Positions 32,735-42,843 of a stretch of 64,000 nucleotides of DNA are shown in pieces. A program made the position numbers and the translations under genes. This stretch comes from Armigeres subalbatus (lineage: Eukaryota > Arthropoda > Insecta > Diptera > Culicidae), in contig NC_085141.1 of NCBI RefSeq assembly GCF_024139115.2, positions 31,139,242-31,203,241 of the forward strand, in the 5' to 3' direction. Position 1 is the stretch's first letter. Each line of letters starts with the position of its first letter. Below the pieces are notes generated by a model that saw only the letters and a program-made list of their open reading frames with translations, searched no databases and had not been told where the DNA came from.

Positions 32735-34063
32735 TACCTATACCACACCGTGTGAAATTTTTATGATCCTACTTTTTCTCTCGATGACAGCTGGCGGTCT
32801 TCTCCTCCCTATTAATACCATGTCGAGTGCCTAATAACGGAAAATGGGCAATTAACTTTGATTGAATCTATTTGAACTATGAAAACTTTTGTCATAAATA
32901 GGTATTTTATGATGGGTGCTTGGTTTGATTAGGCAGGACTTCAGCATACTAAACAATGAATACATACCCCAATCCTGTAATCTGATTACCCGAAGTGTTC
33001 TGCAGTCGAGAATTTGTGCAATGAGTAACGTCATGAGGTACAATTTGAAGCAATATGGACTCATAAAATTTCACCCATATTCTTGCATGAACCAGTTTTT
33101 ATCTTCAAATAAAGCGGATATCTTCAGAGTAAATGATAATGGTTGAAACCATTGAACAACCGACATTACTCAACGTGCTTCGGCAACGTGACATCTATGA
33201 TGTCATTTGCAACTGAACGATATCACGTAGGTGCCCACAATTTCTTCAAAATCGAAGCTTATTGACATTTCCAACAGTTTGCTTCGATGAACGTCACTTC
33301 GTTTATCAACGATTCGCACGGGACTCCGTGATTGTCGGACAGTTAAAAAAAAATACTTATCCACCGAAGGCCAAATTATCACCCCTGTCCGGACAATGTA
33401 CTTAATCGTGAGTACACTTCGGATGCAAACATGTCGGAAACCAAAATCCAACACCGCCAAAGGCATGGTTTCGACGCGTTTATCATGCTTGACTGGAATC
33501 AGACGAGTACCTATTTGGTTTTCCGATTAATACCGATGTGATTTTCCGCGACATTCAGGTTGGCGTTACAATGTTAATGATTTCCAATCCCAAGGGGACG
33601 ATCTCTCTTGAATTATTGCACTTTGAGATCGAAAGCTGAATGTGGTATCAATCCATTATCCACTCACTACCCACAATCAGATCAGATCGGACGTACCATA
33701 GATTAATTTTGTAGTGCAGTTAATTTCAATCGAGTTAGAATTGCATGCGGAATGATAACTCAGAAGATAGCTGAGGTCGAAGATACTTTTATTGTTAGTG
33801 ACGTTATATTTGCATATTAAAATAGTATCCGTTGGACAAGTAGTACTGAATAATTTGACCATATACCTTTTTGTTAAGATAGAAATAAAAGAGAATTCAC
33901 TTGAAGCAAGAGAAGTTCTTCAAAATGTGTGGAGAATTAATTCACCAGCTTTTAATATATATTTTATTTTATTGTATCTATTTGCTATATTCATCGTAAA
34001 ATTCCATTAATGAAATTCACACTGTAGCTTCATTCTTTGTCAGAAATCCAATCCTGTAGAGAT
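32735..34063. other. Unassigned
   Basis: No gene, RNA or clear repeat recognised. Confidence 0.4.
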
Positions 34064-34065
34064 TA

Positions 34066-34259
34066 CCCAAGTAACCAGAAGTTCGGATAAGAAGGGCTAT
34101 TTTGGCTTAATCAGCTCTCATTTTGTATTGTATGTAACGGAACTTTAAGTGAACTTTAAAGTTCCGTTAAGGATGCTTGGAACTTGATGTGAACCATAGT
34201 GAACCAATTAGTTCGTTAAGAGTAAATTTAAGTAAAATCTGAACTTCTGGTTGCTTGGG
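34066..34259. mobile_element. TA-flanked MITE (194 bp)
   Basis: CCCAAGTAACCAGAAGTTCGG on the left against the complement of CTGAACTTCTGGTTGCTTGGG on the right, each directly inside TA (34064-34065, 34260-34261). An inner hairpin (AACGGAACTTTAAG / CTTTAAAGTTCCGTT) sits in the middle. Confidence 0.8.
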
Positions 34260-34451
34260 TAGGTTCCACCACCCTCCGCCTACTTTATCATTTCGGTTCT
34301 ACTGACGGTCCTTTCAACCTTGCCAATAAATATAGCAACGTACAACATGTTTTCATCATCTTCTTCTTCTCATTTGCAATGGTGACATCAGCTGAAAATT
34401 TCTTAGCACTATTTGTTCTTGTTTCAAACCTACTTTTGTTAATATAAAATA

Positions 34452-34814
34452 GAAAAACCCAGATTAATCCACCTAGCGGTGATGGTGCCTTTCTCGTTCG
34501 TTCAAAAGGTTTGGAAAAATCTCAAATAACACCAATATGTGGATTGGTCTTATTTTTCATATTTGTTTATATGCATAAAAAAAATTCTCGCCAAACGCCA
34601 AACGCATTTTGGCCATGTTTCTATAGGAAACAATTTGACAAGATTCTGCGCCGAATGCAATCTGTTGCGAGCGACCTGAGAAGCACACATATTGCACATC
34701 AATCACAGTAACTTATATATGACCGGATTCAGTCACAATATGGTTACTGCAACCAGATTTGTTGAAATTGTGTTGCTTGGGGTATAGATGAAGTATAAGT
34801 GCTAAGAAAGTGAG
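34452..34814 (+). repeat. Satellite-bearing dispersed repeat, left part
   Basis: Begins AAAAACCCAGATTAATCC, CTAGCGGTGATG, TGCCTTTCTCG, as at 8038. GCGCCGAATGCAATCTGTTGCGAGCG at 34650-34677 is already a diverged satellite-like word, so the first unit-like sequence lies here. Confidence 0.7.
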
Positions 34815-36983
34815 CTAGACTTTTTTGAACTCTTTTTCACAATAAATAGTAATTTGACCATAACATCTAAGCCCATAGTCCGATCTGGCTAATTTTCAAT
34901 AAGAAAATATGAGACATTCTGCGTCGAATGCAAATGCGAGCAAATCGGTTGAGGAAAAGTGCCCGAAAAATGAGTGACATTTTCTATGCGATTTTTTCGT
35001 ATGAATTTGTATTTTGGCCAAAACTTCTGATCCCATAGTCCGATCTGGCCAATTTCAAATAGGAAACAATGGGACAGGATTTTGCGTCGAATGCAACTTG
35101 TTGCGAGCAAATCGGTTGAGGATAAGTGCCCGAAAAATGAGTGACATTTTTTACGCGATTTTTTCGTATGAATTTGTATTTTGGCCATAACTTCTGATCC
35201 CATAGTTCGATCTGGCCAATTTCAAATAGAAAACAATGGGACAGGATTCTGCGTCGAATGCAACTTATTGCGAACAAATCAGTTGAGGATAAGTGCCCGA
35301 AAAATGAGTGACATTTTTTACGCGATTTTTTCGTATGAATTTGTATTTTGGCCATAACTTCTGATCCCATAGTCCGATCTGACCAATTTCAAATAGGAAA
35401 CAACGGGACAGGATTCTACGTCGAATGCAACTTGTTGTCGGCAAATCGTTTGAGGATAAGTGCCCGGAAAATGAGTGACATTTTTTACGCGATTTTTTCG
35501 TATGAATTTGTATTTTGGCCATAACTTCTGATCCCATAGTCCGATCTGACCAATTTCAAATAGGAAACAATGGGACAGGATTCTGCGTCGAATGCAACTT
35601 GTTGCGAGCAAATCGGTTGAGGATAAGTGCCCGAAAAATGAGTGACATTTTTACGCGATTTTTTCGTATGAATTTGTATTTTGGCCATAACTTCTGATCC
35701 CATAGTTCGATCTGGCCAATTTCAAATAGGAAATAATAGGACAGGATTCTGCGTCGAATGCAACTTGTTGCGAGCAAATCGGTTGAGGATAAGTGCCCGA
35801 AAAATGAGTGACATTTTTTACGCGATTTTTTCGTATGAATTTGTATTTTGGCCATAACTTCTGATCCCATAGTCCGATCTGACCAATTTCAAATAGGAAA
35901 CAATGGGACAGGATTCTGCGTCGAATGCAACTTGTTGCGAGCAAATCGGTTGAGGATAAGTGCCCGAAAAATGAGTGACATTTTTTACGCGATTTTTTCG
36001 TATGAATTTGTATTTTGGCCAGAAGTTTTTCCCCCATAGTTCGATCTGGCCAATTTCAAATAGGAAATAATGGGACAGGATTCTGCGTCGAATGCAACTT
36101 GTTGCGAGCAAATCGGTTGAGGATAAGTTCCCGAAAAATGAGTGACATTTTTACGCGATTTTTTCGTATGAATTTGTATTTTGGCCATAACTTCTGATCC
36201 CATAGTTCGATCTGGCCAATTTCAAATAGGAAACAATAAGACAGGATTTTGCATCGAAGGCAACTTGTTGCGAGCAAATCGGTTGAGAATAATTTCCCGA
36301 AAAATGAGTGACATTTTTTACGCGATTTTTTCGTATGAATTTGTATTTTGACCATAACTTCTGATCCCATAGTCCGATCTGACCAATTTCAAATAGGAAA
36401 CAACGGGACAGGATTCTACGTCGAATGCAACTTGTTGTGAGCAAATCTATTGAGGATAAGTGCCCGGAAAATGAGTGACATTTTTTACGCGATTTTTTCG
36501 TATGAATTTGTATTTTGGCCATAACTTCTGATCCCATAGTTCGATCTGGCCAATTTCAAATAGGAAACAATGGGACAGTATTCTGCATCGAATGCAACTT
36601 GTTGCGAGCAAATCGGTTGAGAATAAATTCCCGAAAAATGAGTGACATTTTTACGCGATTTTTCGTATGAATTTGTATTTTGGCCATAACTTCTGATCCC
36701 ATAGTCCGATCTGACCAATTTCAAATAGGAAACAATGGGACAGGATTCTGCGTCGAATGCAACTTGTTGCGAGCAAATCGATTGAGGATAAGTGCCCGAA
36801 AAATGAGTGACATTTTTACGCGATTTTTTCGTATGAATTTGTATTTTGGCCATAACTTCTGATCCCATAGTTCGATCTGGCCAATTTCAAATAGGAAACA
36901 ATGGGACAGGATTCTGCGTCGAATGCAACTTGTTGCGAGCAAATCGATTGAGGATAAGTGCCCGAAAAATGAGTGACATTTTT
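34815..36983 (+). repeat. ~166-bp satellite array, about 13 units; candidate piRNA-producing satellite
   Basis: AATTTGTATTTTGGCC recurs at about 35005, 35172, 35338, 35505, 35670, 35837, 36004, 36170, 36337, 36504, 36670 and 36836, a mean spacing of 166.5 bp, with a diverged unit before and a partial one after. Each unit holds CTTCTGATCCCATAG, TTTCAAATAGGAA, GGGACAGGATTCTGCGTCG, AATGCAACTTGTTGCGAGC, AAATCGGTTGAGGATAAGTG, CCCGAAAAATGAGTGACA and a T-rich end TACGCGATTTTTTCGTATG. Inner units are nearly identical and outer ones diverged. Multi-unit frames on both strands are by-products of the repeat. From memory, a culicine satellite with units near this length yields the tapiR1/tapiR2 piRNAs; identity with it is inferred and not proven here. 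Confidence 0.9.
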
Positions 36984-37166
36984 TGAGTAGTTTTGCGCAC
37001 ACACACACACACACATACACACACACACACACAGACATCACCTCGATTCGTCGAACTGAGTCGATTGGTATATAACACTATGGGTCTCCGGGCCTTCTAT
37101 AAAAAGTTTGTTTTTGGAGCGATCATATAGCCTTTACCGTATACTTAGTATACGAGAAAGGCAAAA
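36984..37166 (+). repeat. Satellite-bearing dispersed repeat, right part
   Basis: A CA microsatellite (about 36996-37034), AGACATCACCTCGATTCG, TATAACACTATGGGTCTCCG, GGAGCGATCATATAGCC and the terminal GTATACTTAGTATACGAGAAAGGCA. It matches 13690-13847 closely, so the array lies inside one copy of this family. Confidence 0.8.
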
Positions 37167-37499
37167 AAAAACATCACCATTCATTTCGTTTTAAAATCTG
37201 GATATGTGATATGAATGGAATTGGTTCAGTTCTAAATTTGTGCCGGTTAGCGCTAAAACCTTAATACGGTAAGTAAACTCCAGATCGTGACTGTAGACTC
37301 CGGACAAGAAAAGGTTCTGAGGTCTAAGCAGTTTATTAAACGCTTCAAAATTGGATTGATATAGAGGATATAAGACGGTGTTCCTAATAGGTAATTGCAG
37401 TGAGACTTTACAGTTACCTATTTCAGGGACCATTAACCCAGAATCAACCAAAAGTGCCTTGTAGAATACTAGAAACTAGAAACTAGACGTAATCATAAT
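37167..37499. other. Unassigned
   Basis: No gene. A small inverted word pair (AGGTAATTGCAGTG.. / ..CAGTTACCT) lies at 37390-37420. Confidence 0.4.
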
Positions 37500-37573
37500 A
37501 GTTAATTCTGTCATTGATGTCTACACTCTTCTTCGAACCAATCGTTCCGTCGACTCCGTCCCACATACCCATA

Positions 37574-38108
37574 GGGGAAGGGGGGGCAATATGCCCTAGC
37601 TAAGAAAACACTGCTCTATTGCCTTATTTGTATCGCTATTCATGGGTATTTTTACATTATGCATCAGTTAAACAAGATAGCTAGTTGATGCCATTCAAAA
37701 ATTGTCAAAAATCTCAATCATATTGATGTTATTCTCATTTCAAAAAAGTGGTGATATTCTGTTGCCGGAAAACTCATGAGGCAAAACGCCTTTTAGCTGG
37801 CAGCTCCTAGGGAACAAAGTACCACGCGTCGGCGAATCAGCATTCTAGTATGGATAGTGCGTGGAGACGCAAGTACTTTGTAGGTTATTGCCACTAGGGC
37901 GTTTTGCCTCGCCAAAATGTTAGATGTTTCTTCAAAATGTGGAAATTTTCGGTTTTTCCGACCTTCCCATGCACTATTTTGAAACATTCTTCGCCTATCC
38001 TACATAATTTTAGCTCTAGTTTTGTTACGGACATATTAATGACGGTAAATATGAGGGAAACCACAAAAGGCGTTTTGCATCGGGGGGGCGTTTTGGGGCC
38101 TCTTCCCC
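37574..38108. mobile_element. TA-flanked MITE (535 bp) inside a LINE
   Basis: GGGGAAGGGGGGGCAATATG after TA (37572-37573), and GGGGCGTTTTGGGGCC..CTTCCCC before TA (38109-38110). The LINE linker resumes on both sides, which fixes both boundaries. Inside, GCAAAACGCC words repeat. It belongs to the same style as 42844-43554. Confidence 0.8.
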
Positions 38109-38338
38109 TAGTTGTTCTCCGCTGCGTCGTTAACTATATTCGCTGCTTTAACCATATGTCAGCCGTCTTCAAGAGGGGTCCCATCGAGCTCACCCTTTTC
38201 CGGAAACGCTGCCTCGAGATGCTGCGCGTATGCAGTGGTGACATCAGGTTGCTTCAGTCGCTCTAGGTCGTACCGCGGCAGCCGTCGGTACCAAACATTG
38301 TTGATGATGAATCATTTAACTATCACCAGATAGTGGTC

Positions 38339-38625
38339 GGGGCCCTCCTTAGCCGTGCGGTAAGATGCGCGGCTACAAAGCAAGATCATGCTGAGGGTGG
38401 CTGGGTTCGATTCCCGGTGCCAGTCTAGGCAATTTTCGGATTGGAAATTGTCTCGACTTCCCTGGGCTAAAGTATCATCGTGCTAGCCTCATGATATACG
38501 AATGCAAAAATGGTAACCTGGCTTAGAAACCTCGCAGTTAATAACTGTGGAAGTGCTTAATGAACACTAAGCTGCGAGGCGGCTCTGTCCCAGTGTGGGG
38601 ATGTAATGCCAATAAGAAGAAGAAG
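38339..38625 (+). mobile_element. Feilai-like tRNA-derived SINE, copy 1 (full length)
   Basis: Pol III A box TTAGCCGTGCGGTAAGA (38349-38365) and B box GGTTCGATTCC (38404-38414). The body has a CCTCGCAG..CTGCGAGG hairpin and the tail ends in AAGAAGAAG. An 11-bp target duplication AGATAGTGGTC lies at 38328-38338 and 38626-38636. It moves by LINE machinery in trans. The name Feilai is from resemblance only. Confidence 0.9.
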
Positions 38626-38783
38626 AGATAGTGGTCAGAATCTATTTTAGCGCCACGATATGTCCTGGCGTCGATAATATCAAAGAAGTCCCGTCCATCA
38701 ATCAGAACATGGTCGATTTGTGATTCTGGATGCAGTGGTGATCTCCAGGTATAGAGATACGGAAGGCTGTGTTTTATGTTCAT

Positions 38784-39010
38784 TTCATTTATTTAGTCTA
38801 CATCTAAACAGATAACACTGAATCAACAATTTGACACCACAATACACAGGATTTTGTTTTTACACGATTTTTTTTCGCTCGTATTTTTGATCGTGTGGCT
38901 TCAATTTGCCACCAAACTCTTCGCAACATGTTTCAAAAATCCTGAATAAATCAAAGAAAAATCACAAATCACGTTTAACATTTAGGATGAGTCGAAAATT
39001 GAGAAAATGT
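38784..39010. repeat. Spacer with an AT-rich hairpin
   Basis: GGATTTTGTTTTTACACGAT at about 38849 and ATCGTGTAAAAACAGAATCC at about 39013-39032 are complementary, suggesting a ~185-bp MITE straddling the LINE 3' end. No gene. Confidence 0.4.
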
Positions 39011-40835
39011 AAATCGTGTAAAAACAGAATCCAGTGTACACGGTTCGAGGACGCATCTCTCCATCCTCGAATACGCCCCACGCTCGCCAAGTCGTTCTGC
39101 ACCTGGTCTGCCCATCTCGCTCGCTGCGCTCCACGTCATCTCGTACCTGCCGGATCGGAAGCGAACACCATCTTTGCAGGGTTGCTGTCCGGTATTCTTG
39201 CAACATGCCCTGTCCATCATACCCTTCCGGCTTTAGCTACCTTCTGGATATTGGGTTCGCCGTAGAGTTGGACGAGCTCATGGTTCATTCTTCGCCGCCA
39301 CACACCGTCTTCTTGCACACCGCCAAAGATGGTCCTAAGCACCCGTCTCTCGAATACTCCGAGTGCTTGCAAGTCCTCCTCGAGCATTGTCCATGTTTCA
39401 TGTCCGTAGAGGACAACCGGTCTTATTAGCGTCTTGTACATGACACATTTGGTGCGGTGGCGAATCTTTTTTGACCGCAGTTTCTTCTGGAGCCCGTAGT
39501 AGGCCCAACTTCCACAGATGATGCGCCTTCGTATTTCACGACTGACATTGTTATCAGCCGTTAGCAAGGATCCGAGGTAGACGAATTCCTCGACCACCTC
39601 GAAGGTATCCCCGTCTATCGTAACACTGCTTCCCAGGCGGGCCCTGTCGCGCTCTGTTCCGCCCACAAGCATGTACTTTGTCTTTGACGCATTCACCACC
39701 AGTCCAACTTTTGTTGCTTCACGTTTCAGGCGGGTGTACAGTTCTGCCACCTTTGCAAATGTTCGGCCGACAATGTCCATGTCATTCGCGAAACAAATAA
39801 ATTGACTGGATCTGTTGAAAATCGTACCCCGGCTGATACACCAGGCTCTCCGCATGACACCTTCTAGCGCAATGTTGAACAACAGGCACGAAAGTCCATC
39901 ACCTTGTGTTAGTCCCCGGCGCGATTCGAACAAACTGGAGTGTTCGCCCGAAATCTTCACACAGTTTTGCACACCATCCACCGTTGCTTTGATCAGTCTG
40001 GTAAGCTTCCCAGGGAAGCTGTTCTCGTCCATAATTTTCCATAGCTCTACGCTGTCTATACTGTCGTATGCCGCCTTGAAATCAACGAACAGATGGTGCG
40101 TTGGGTCCTGATATTCACGGAATTTTTGAAGGATTTGCCGTACAGTAAATATCTGGTGCGTTGTCGAGCGGCCGTCGACGAAGCCGGCTTGATAACTTCC
40201 CACGAACTCATTCACTAATGGTGACAGACGACGGAAGATGATCTGGGATATCACTTTGTAGGCGGCATTAAAGATGGTGATCGCTCGAAAGTTCTCACAC
40301 TCCAGCTTGTCGCCTTTCTTGTAGATGGGGCCTTCCTTCCACTCTTACGGTAGCTGTTCAGTTTCCCAGATTCTGACTATCAATTTATGCAGGCAAGTGG
40401 CTACCTTTTCCGGGCCCATCTTGATGAGCTCAGCTCCGATACCATCCTTACCATCTGCTTTATTGGTCTTTAACTGTTGGATGGCATCCTTAACTTCCCT
40501 CAAGGTGGGGGCTGGTTGGCTTCCATCGTCCGCTGAACTGACGTAGTCATCTCCTCCGCTACCTTGACTTTCACTGCCTGTACTCTCAGTGCCATTCAAA
40601 TGATGCTCGTAGTGCTGCTTCCACCTTTCGATCACCACACGTTCGTCCGTCAAGATGCTCCCATCCTTATCCCGGCACATTTCGGCTCGCGGCATGTCTC
40701 CGCTTCCGTCTATAACGTTCCACGTTCTGCCGGGTACCTTGCTGCAGCGCGACCGCCCGCGCTGCGCCCTTCTCCTCCAGAATCTGTCTGCACTCTTCGT
40801 CGAACCAATCGTTCCGTCGACTTCGTCCCACATAC
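39011..40835 (-). pseudogene. LINE reverse transcriptase (dead copy)
   Basis: Non-LTR RT read on the minus strand. 40833-40345 holds the RT N-terminal region (NKADGKDGIGAELIKMG). 40254-39217 holds fingers and palm (GSYQAGFVDGRSTTHQIF, FVDFKAAYDSID, RRGLTQGDGLSCLLFNIALEG) and the thumb to the VVLYGHETWTM and RRVLRTIFG motifs. The C-terminal GHVAR region continues to about 39011. Lesions: TAA at 40347-40345 in a normally open LP(E)EW context, TGA at 39219-39217 and another near 39147, and the catalytic FADD reads FAND. A frame change near 40690 separates this from the upstream linker. It faces the 41.3-kb copy head to head. Confidence 0.85.
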
Positions 40836-41200
40836 CCGCAGTTTAACCATCACCAGATAGTGGTCAGAGTCGATGTTAGCACCACGATATGTCCTGACGT
40901 CGATAATGTCGGAGAAGTGCCGTCCATCAATCAGAACGTCGTCGATTTGCGTCTGCAGTAATGATCTCCAGGTGTACTAATTCGGAAGGCTGTGTTGGAA
41001 GTAGGTGCTGCGAATGGCCATATTCTCTCCTATGATGATTTGGACTTCGAGGCTTGTGCAGCTGTCGTACTCACGTTCCAGCAGTGCGTAGAATGTGTCC
41101 TTATCATCATCAGTGTTTCCGGATTGTGGGCTATGGACGTGCATTATGTTGAAGTTGGAGAACCGGCCTTTGATCCTTTTTTAAAGGCTGGCTTGCAGAG
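40836..41200 (-). pseudogene. LINE endonuclease, C-terminal part
   Basis: On the minus strand: a beta-strand block (FNIMHVHSPQSG, then DKDTFYALLE), a [16 protein letters not shown] block, and the catalytic-type SDHYLV, followed by the linker [16 protein letters not shown]. This is the apurinic-like EEP endonuclease of LINEs. A TAG interrupts it just before YTWRS, about 40-60 residues between the first two blocks are missing, and the N-terminal catalytic residues are absent. It belongs with the RT pseudogene 39011-40835. Confidence 0.75.
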
Positions 41201-41318
41201 CTGACACCAAACCCCCTATATTTCCGGAGGACCATTCCTCCTTATTTCTGGTGGACCATAGTAAACAGGGTCACTTACAGCCCCTCGCTGTCGACTAGCA
41301 CCAACTGCAAGTGAGTTC
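41201..41318. other. Junction between two head-to-head LINE copies
   Basis: Short unassigned sequence (TTTCCGGAGGACCATTCC) between the truncated 5' ends of the minus-strand and plus-strand LINE copies. The plus copy's frame probably enters at about 41300. Confidence 0.4.
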
Positions 41319-42539
41319 GTGGGGCAGTACCAGGCGGGTTTTATGGGCGAACGCTCCACCACGGACCAGGTGTTCGCCATTCGCCAAGTACTGCAGAAAT
41401 GCCGCGAATACAACGTGCCCACACATCATCTATTCATCGACTTCAAAGCCGCATATGATACAATCGATCGGGACCAGCTATGGCAACTAATGCACGAACA
41501 CGGATTTCCGGATAAACTGACACGGTTGATCAAAGCGACGATGGATCGGGTGATGTGCGTAGTTCGAGTTTCAGGGGCATTCTCGAGTCCCTTCGAAACC
41601 CGCATAGGGTTACGGCAAGGTGATGGTCTTTCGTGTCTGCTATTCAACATCGCTTTGGAAGGGGTAATACGAAGAGCAGGGATTAACACGAGTGGTACAA
41701 TTTTCAATAAGTCCGTCCAGCTATTTGGCTTCGCCGACGACATAGATATTATGGCACGTAACTTTGAGAAGGTGGAGGAAGCCTACATCAGACTGAAAAG
41801 GGAAGCCAAGCGGATCGGACTAGTCACCAACACGTCGAGGACGAAGTACCTGATAGGAAGAGATTCAAGAGAAGACAATGTGAGCCACCCACCGCGAGTT
41901 TGCATCGGTGGTGATGAAATCGAGGTGGTTGAAGAATTTGTGTACTTGGGCTCACTGGTGACTGCCGAAAATGATACCAGCAGAGAAATTCGGAGACGCA
42001 TAGTGGCTGGAAATCGTACATACTTTGGACTCCGTAAGACGCTCCGATCGAATAGAGTTCGCCGCCGTACCAAACTGACAATCTACAAAACGCTCATTAG
42101 ACCGGTAGTCCTCTGCGGACACGAGACCTGGACGATGCTCGTGGAGGACCAACGCGCACTGGGAGTTTTCGAAAGGAAAGTGCTGCGTACCATCTATTGT
42201 GGGGTGCAGATAGCGGACGGTACGTGGAGGAGGCGAATGAACCACGAGTTGCATCAGCTGTTAGGAGAACCATCCATCGTTCACACCGCGAAAATCGGAC
42301 GACTGTGGTGGGCCGGGCACGTAGCCAGAATGTTGGAGAGTATCCCGTCGAAAATGGTTCTCGACAACGATCCGACGGGCACAAGAAGGCGAGGTGCGCA
42401 GCAGGCAAGGTGGATTGATCAGGTGGAAGATGACTTGCGGACCCTCCGTAGACTGCGTTGTTGGCGACGTGTAGCCATGGACCGAGTCGAATGGAGAAGA
42501 CTCTTATATACCGCACAGGCCACTTCGGCCTTAGCCTGA
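41319..42539 (+). CDS. LINE reverse transcriptase, 5'-truncated but open
   Basis: 406 codons. It starts inside the RT fingers (GQYQAGFMGERSTTDQVF), then palm motif A FIDFKAAYDTID, motif B LRQGDGLSCLLFNIALEG, motif C with an intact FADD (GFADDIDIMAR), thumb VVEEFVYLGSL, and the C-terminal region VVLCGHETWTM, RKVLRTIYCG, WRRRMNHEL and RLWWAGHVARM, ending in a stop. A T/A-rich tail (AATAAATAAAATAATAAATA) follows, as expected for a LINE 3' end. The endonuclease and RT N-terminus are missing through 5' truncation, so it is not autonomous. The start codon is arbitrary. Its family is the same as the dead copy at 39.0-41.2 kb. I did not assign a clade. Confidence 0.85.
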   Translation: MGQYQAGFMGERSTTDQVFAIRQVLQKCREYNVPTHHLFIDFKAAYDTIDRDQLWQLMHEHGFPDKLTRLIKATMDRVMCVVRVSGAFSSPFETRIGLRQGDGLSCLLFNIALEGVIRRAGINTSGTIFNKSVQLFGFADDIDIMARNFEKVEEAYIRLKREAKRIGLVTNTSRTKYLIGRDSREDNVSHPPRVCIGGDEIEVVEEFVYLGSLVTAENDTSREIRRRIVAGNRTYFGLRKTLRSNRVRRRTKLTIYKTLIRPVVLCGHETWTMLVEDQRALGVFERKVLRTIYCGVQIADGTWRRRMNHELHQLLGEPSIVHTAKIGRLWWAGHVARMLESIPSKMVLDNDPTGTRRRGAQQARWIDQVEDDLRTLRRLRCWRRVAMDRVEWRRLLYTAQATSALA

Positions 42540-42560
42540 ATAAATAAAATAATAAATACA

Positions 42561-42843
42561 GTCCCTCGCTGGCACTCGGGCGATGATTAACCGCCCCTAA
42601 CATGGAGAACAGACCCGACTAGAAGAGCATAATAGAAACTGAACACAATATTAACATATTGTGATATGTCTAATTTATTTTGATACAATTTTGTTCTTAG
42701 TAGCTATTATCTTTCAAATGTTGTAACAGGATTTTATCATAATATGATTTTAAAAATGCTTAACACCGAATTGCCCAACAGTAGGCAATTAAAATAGATG
42801 TAGCAAAGTCTCCCAACCATATGGATATCACTACGCTGATATA
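42561..42843. other. Unassigned
   Basis: CCCCTAACATGGAGAACAGACC (42593-42614) resembles CTCCTAACATGCAGAATAGACG at about 43955, so this is the edge of another repeat. No gene. Confidence 0.4.

Larger units (their letters stand above)
37500..38783 (-). pseudogene. LINE endonuclease C-terminus and linker, broken by a MITE and a SINE
   Basis: Read on the minus strand in three pieces. 38783-38637: end of the EN domain (YTWRSP, QIDHVLIDGRDF, then SDH of the catalytic SDHYL motif). 38327-38111: linker with DLERLKQPDVTTAY and LDGTPLEDGW. 37571-37500: start of the next region ([16 protein letters not shown]). A SINE (38339-38625) and a MITE (37574-38108) separate them; removing each insertion with one copy of its target duplication makes the pieces contiguous. 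A stop also lies in the linker. Both ends of the LINE copy are missing. Confidence 0.8.

Noticed and set aside
34815..36983. A CRISPR array
   Set aside because: Units are contiguous with no unique spacers, and the window is eukaryotic.
34889..37078. Many overlapping frames of 60-128 codons with near-identical translations on both strands
   Set aside because: They are read-through of the 166-bp satellite. The period is not a multiple of three, so frames rotate from unit to unit, which is not expected of a repeat protein.
40564..40860. A plus-strand gene of 98 codons opposite the LINE
   Set aside because: It is the antisense shadow of the LINE linker and RT N-terminus.
41952..42603. Minus-strand genes (100 and 168 codons) opposite the plus-strand RT
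   Set aside because: Antisense shadows of the open RT frame, with no domains.
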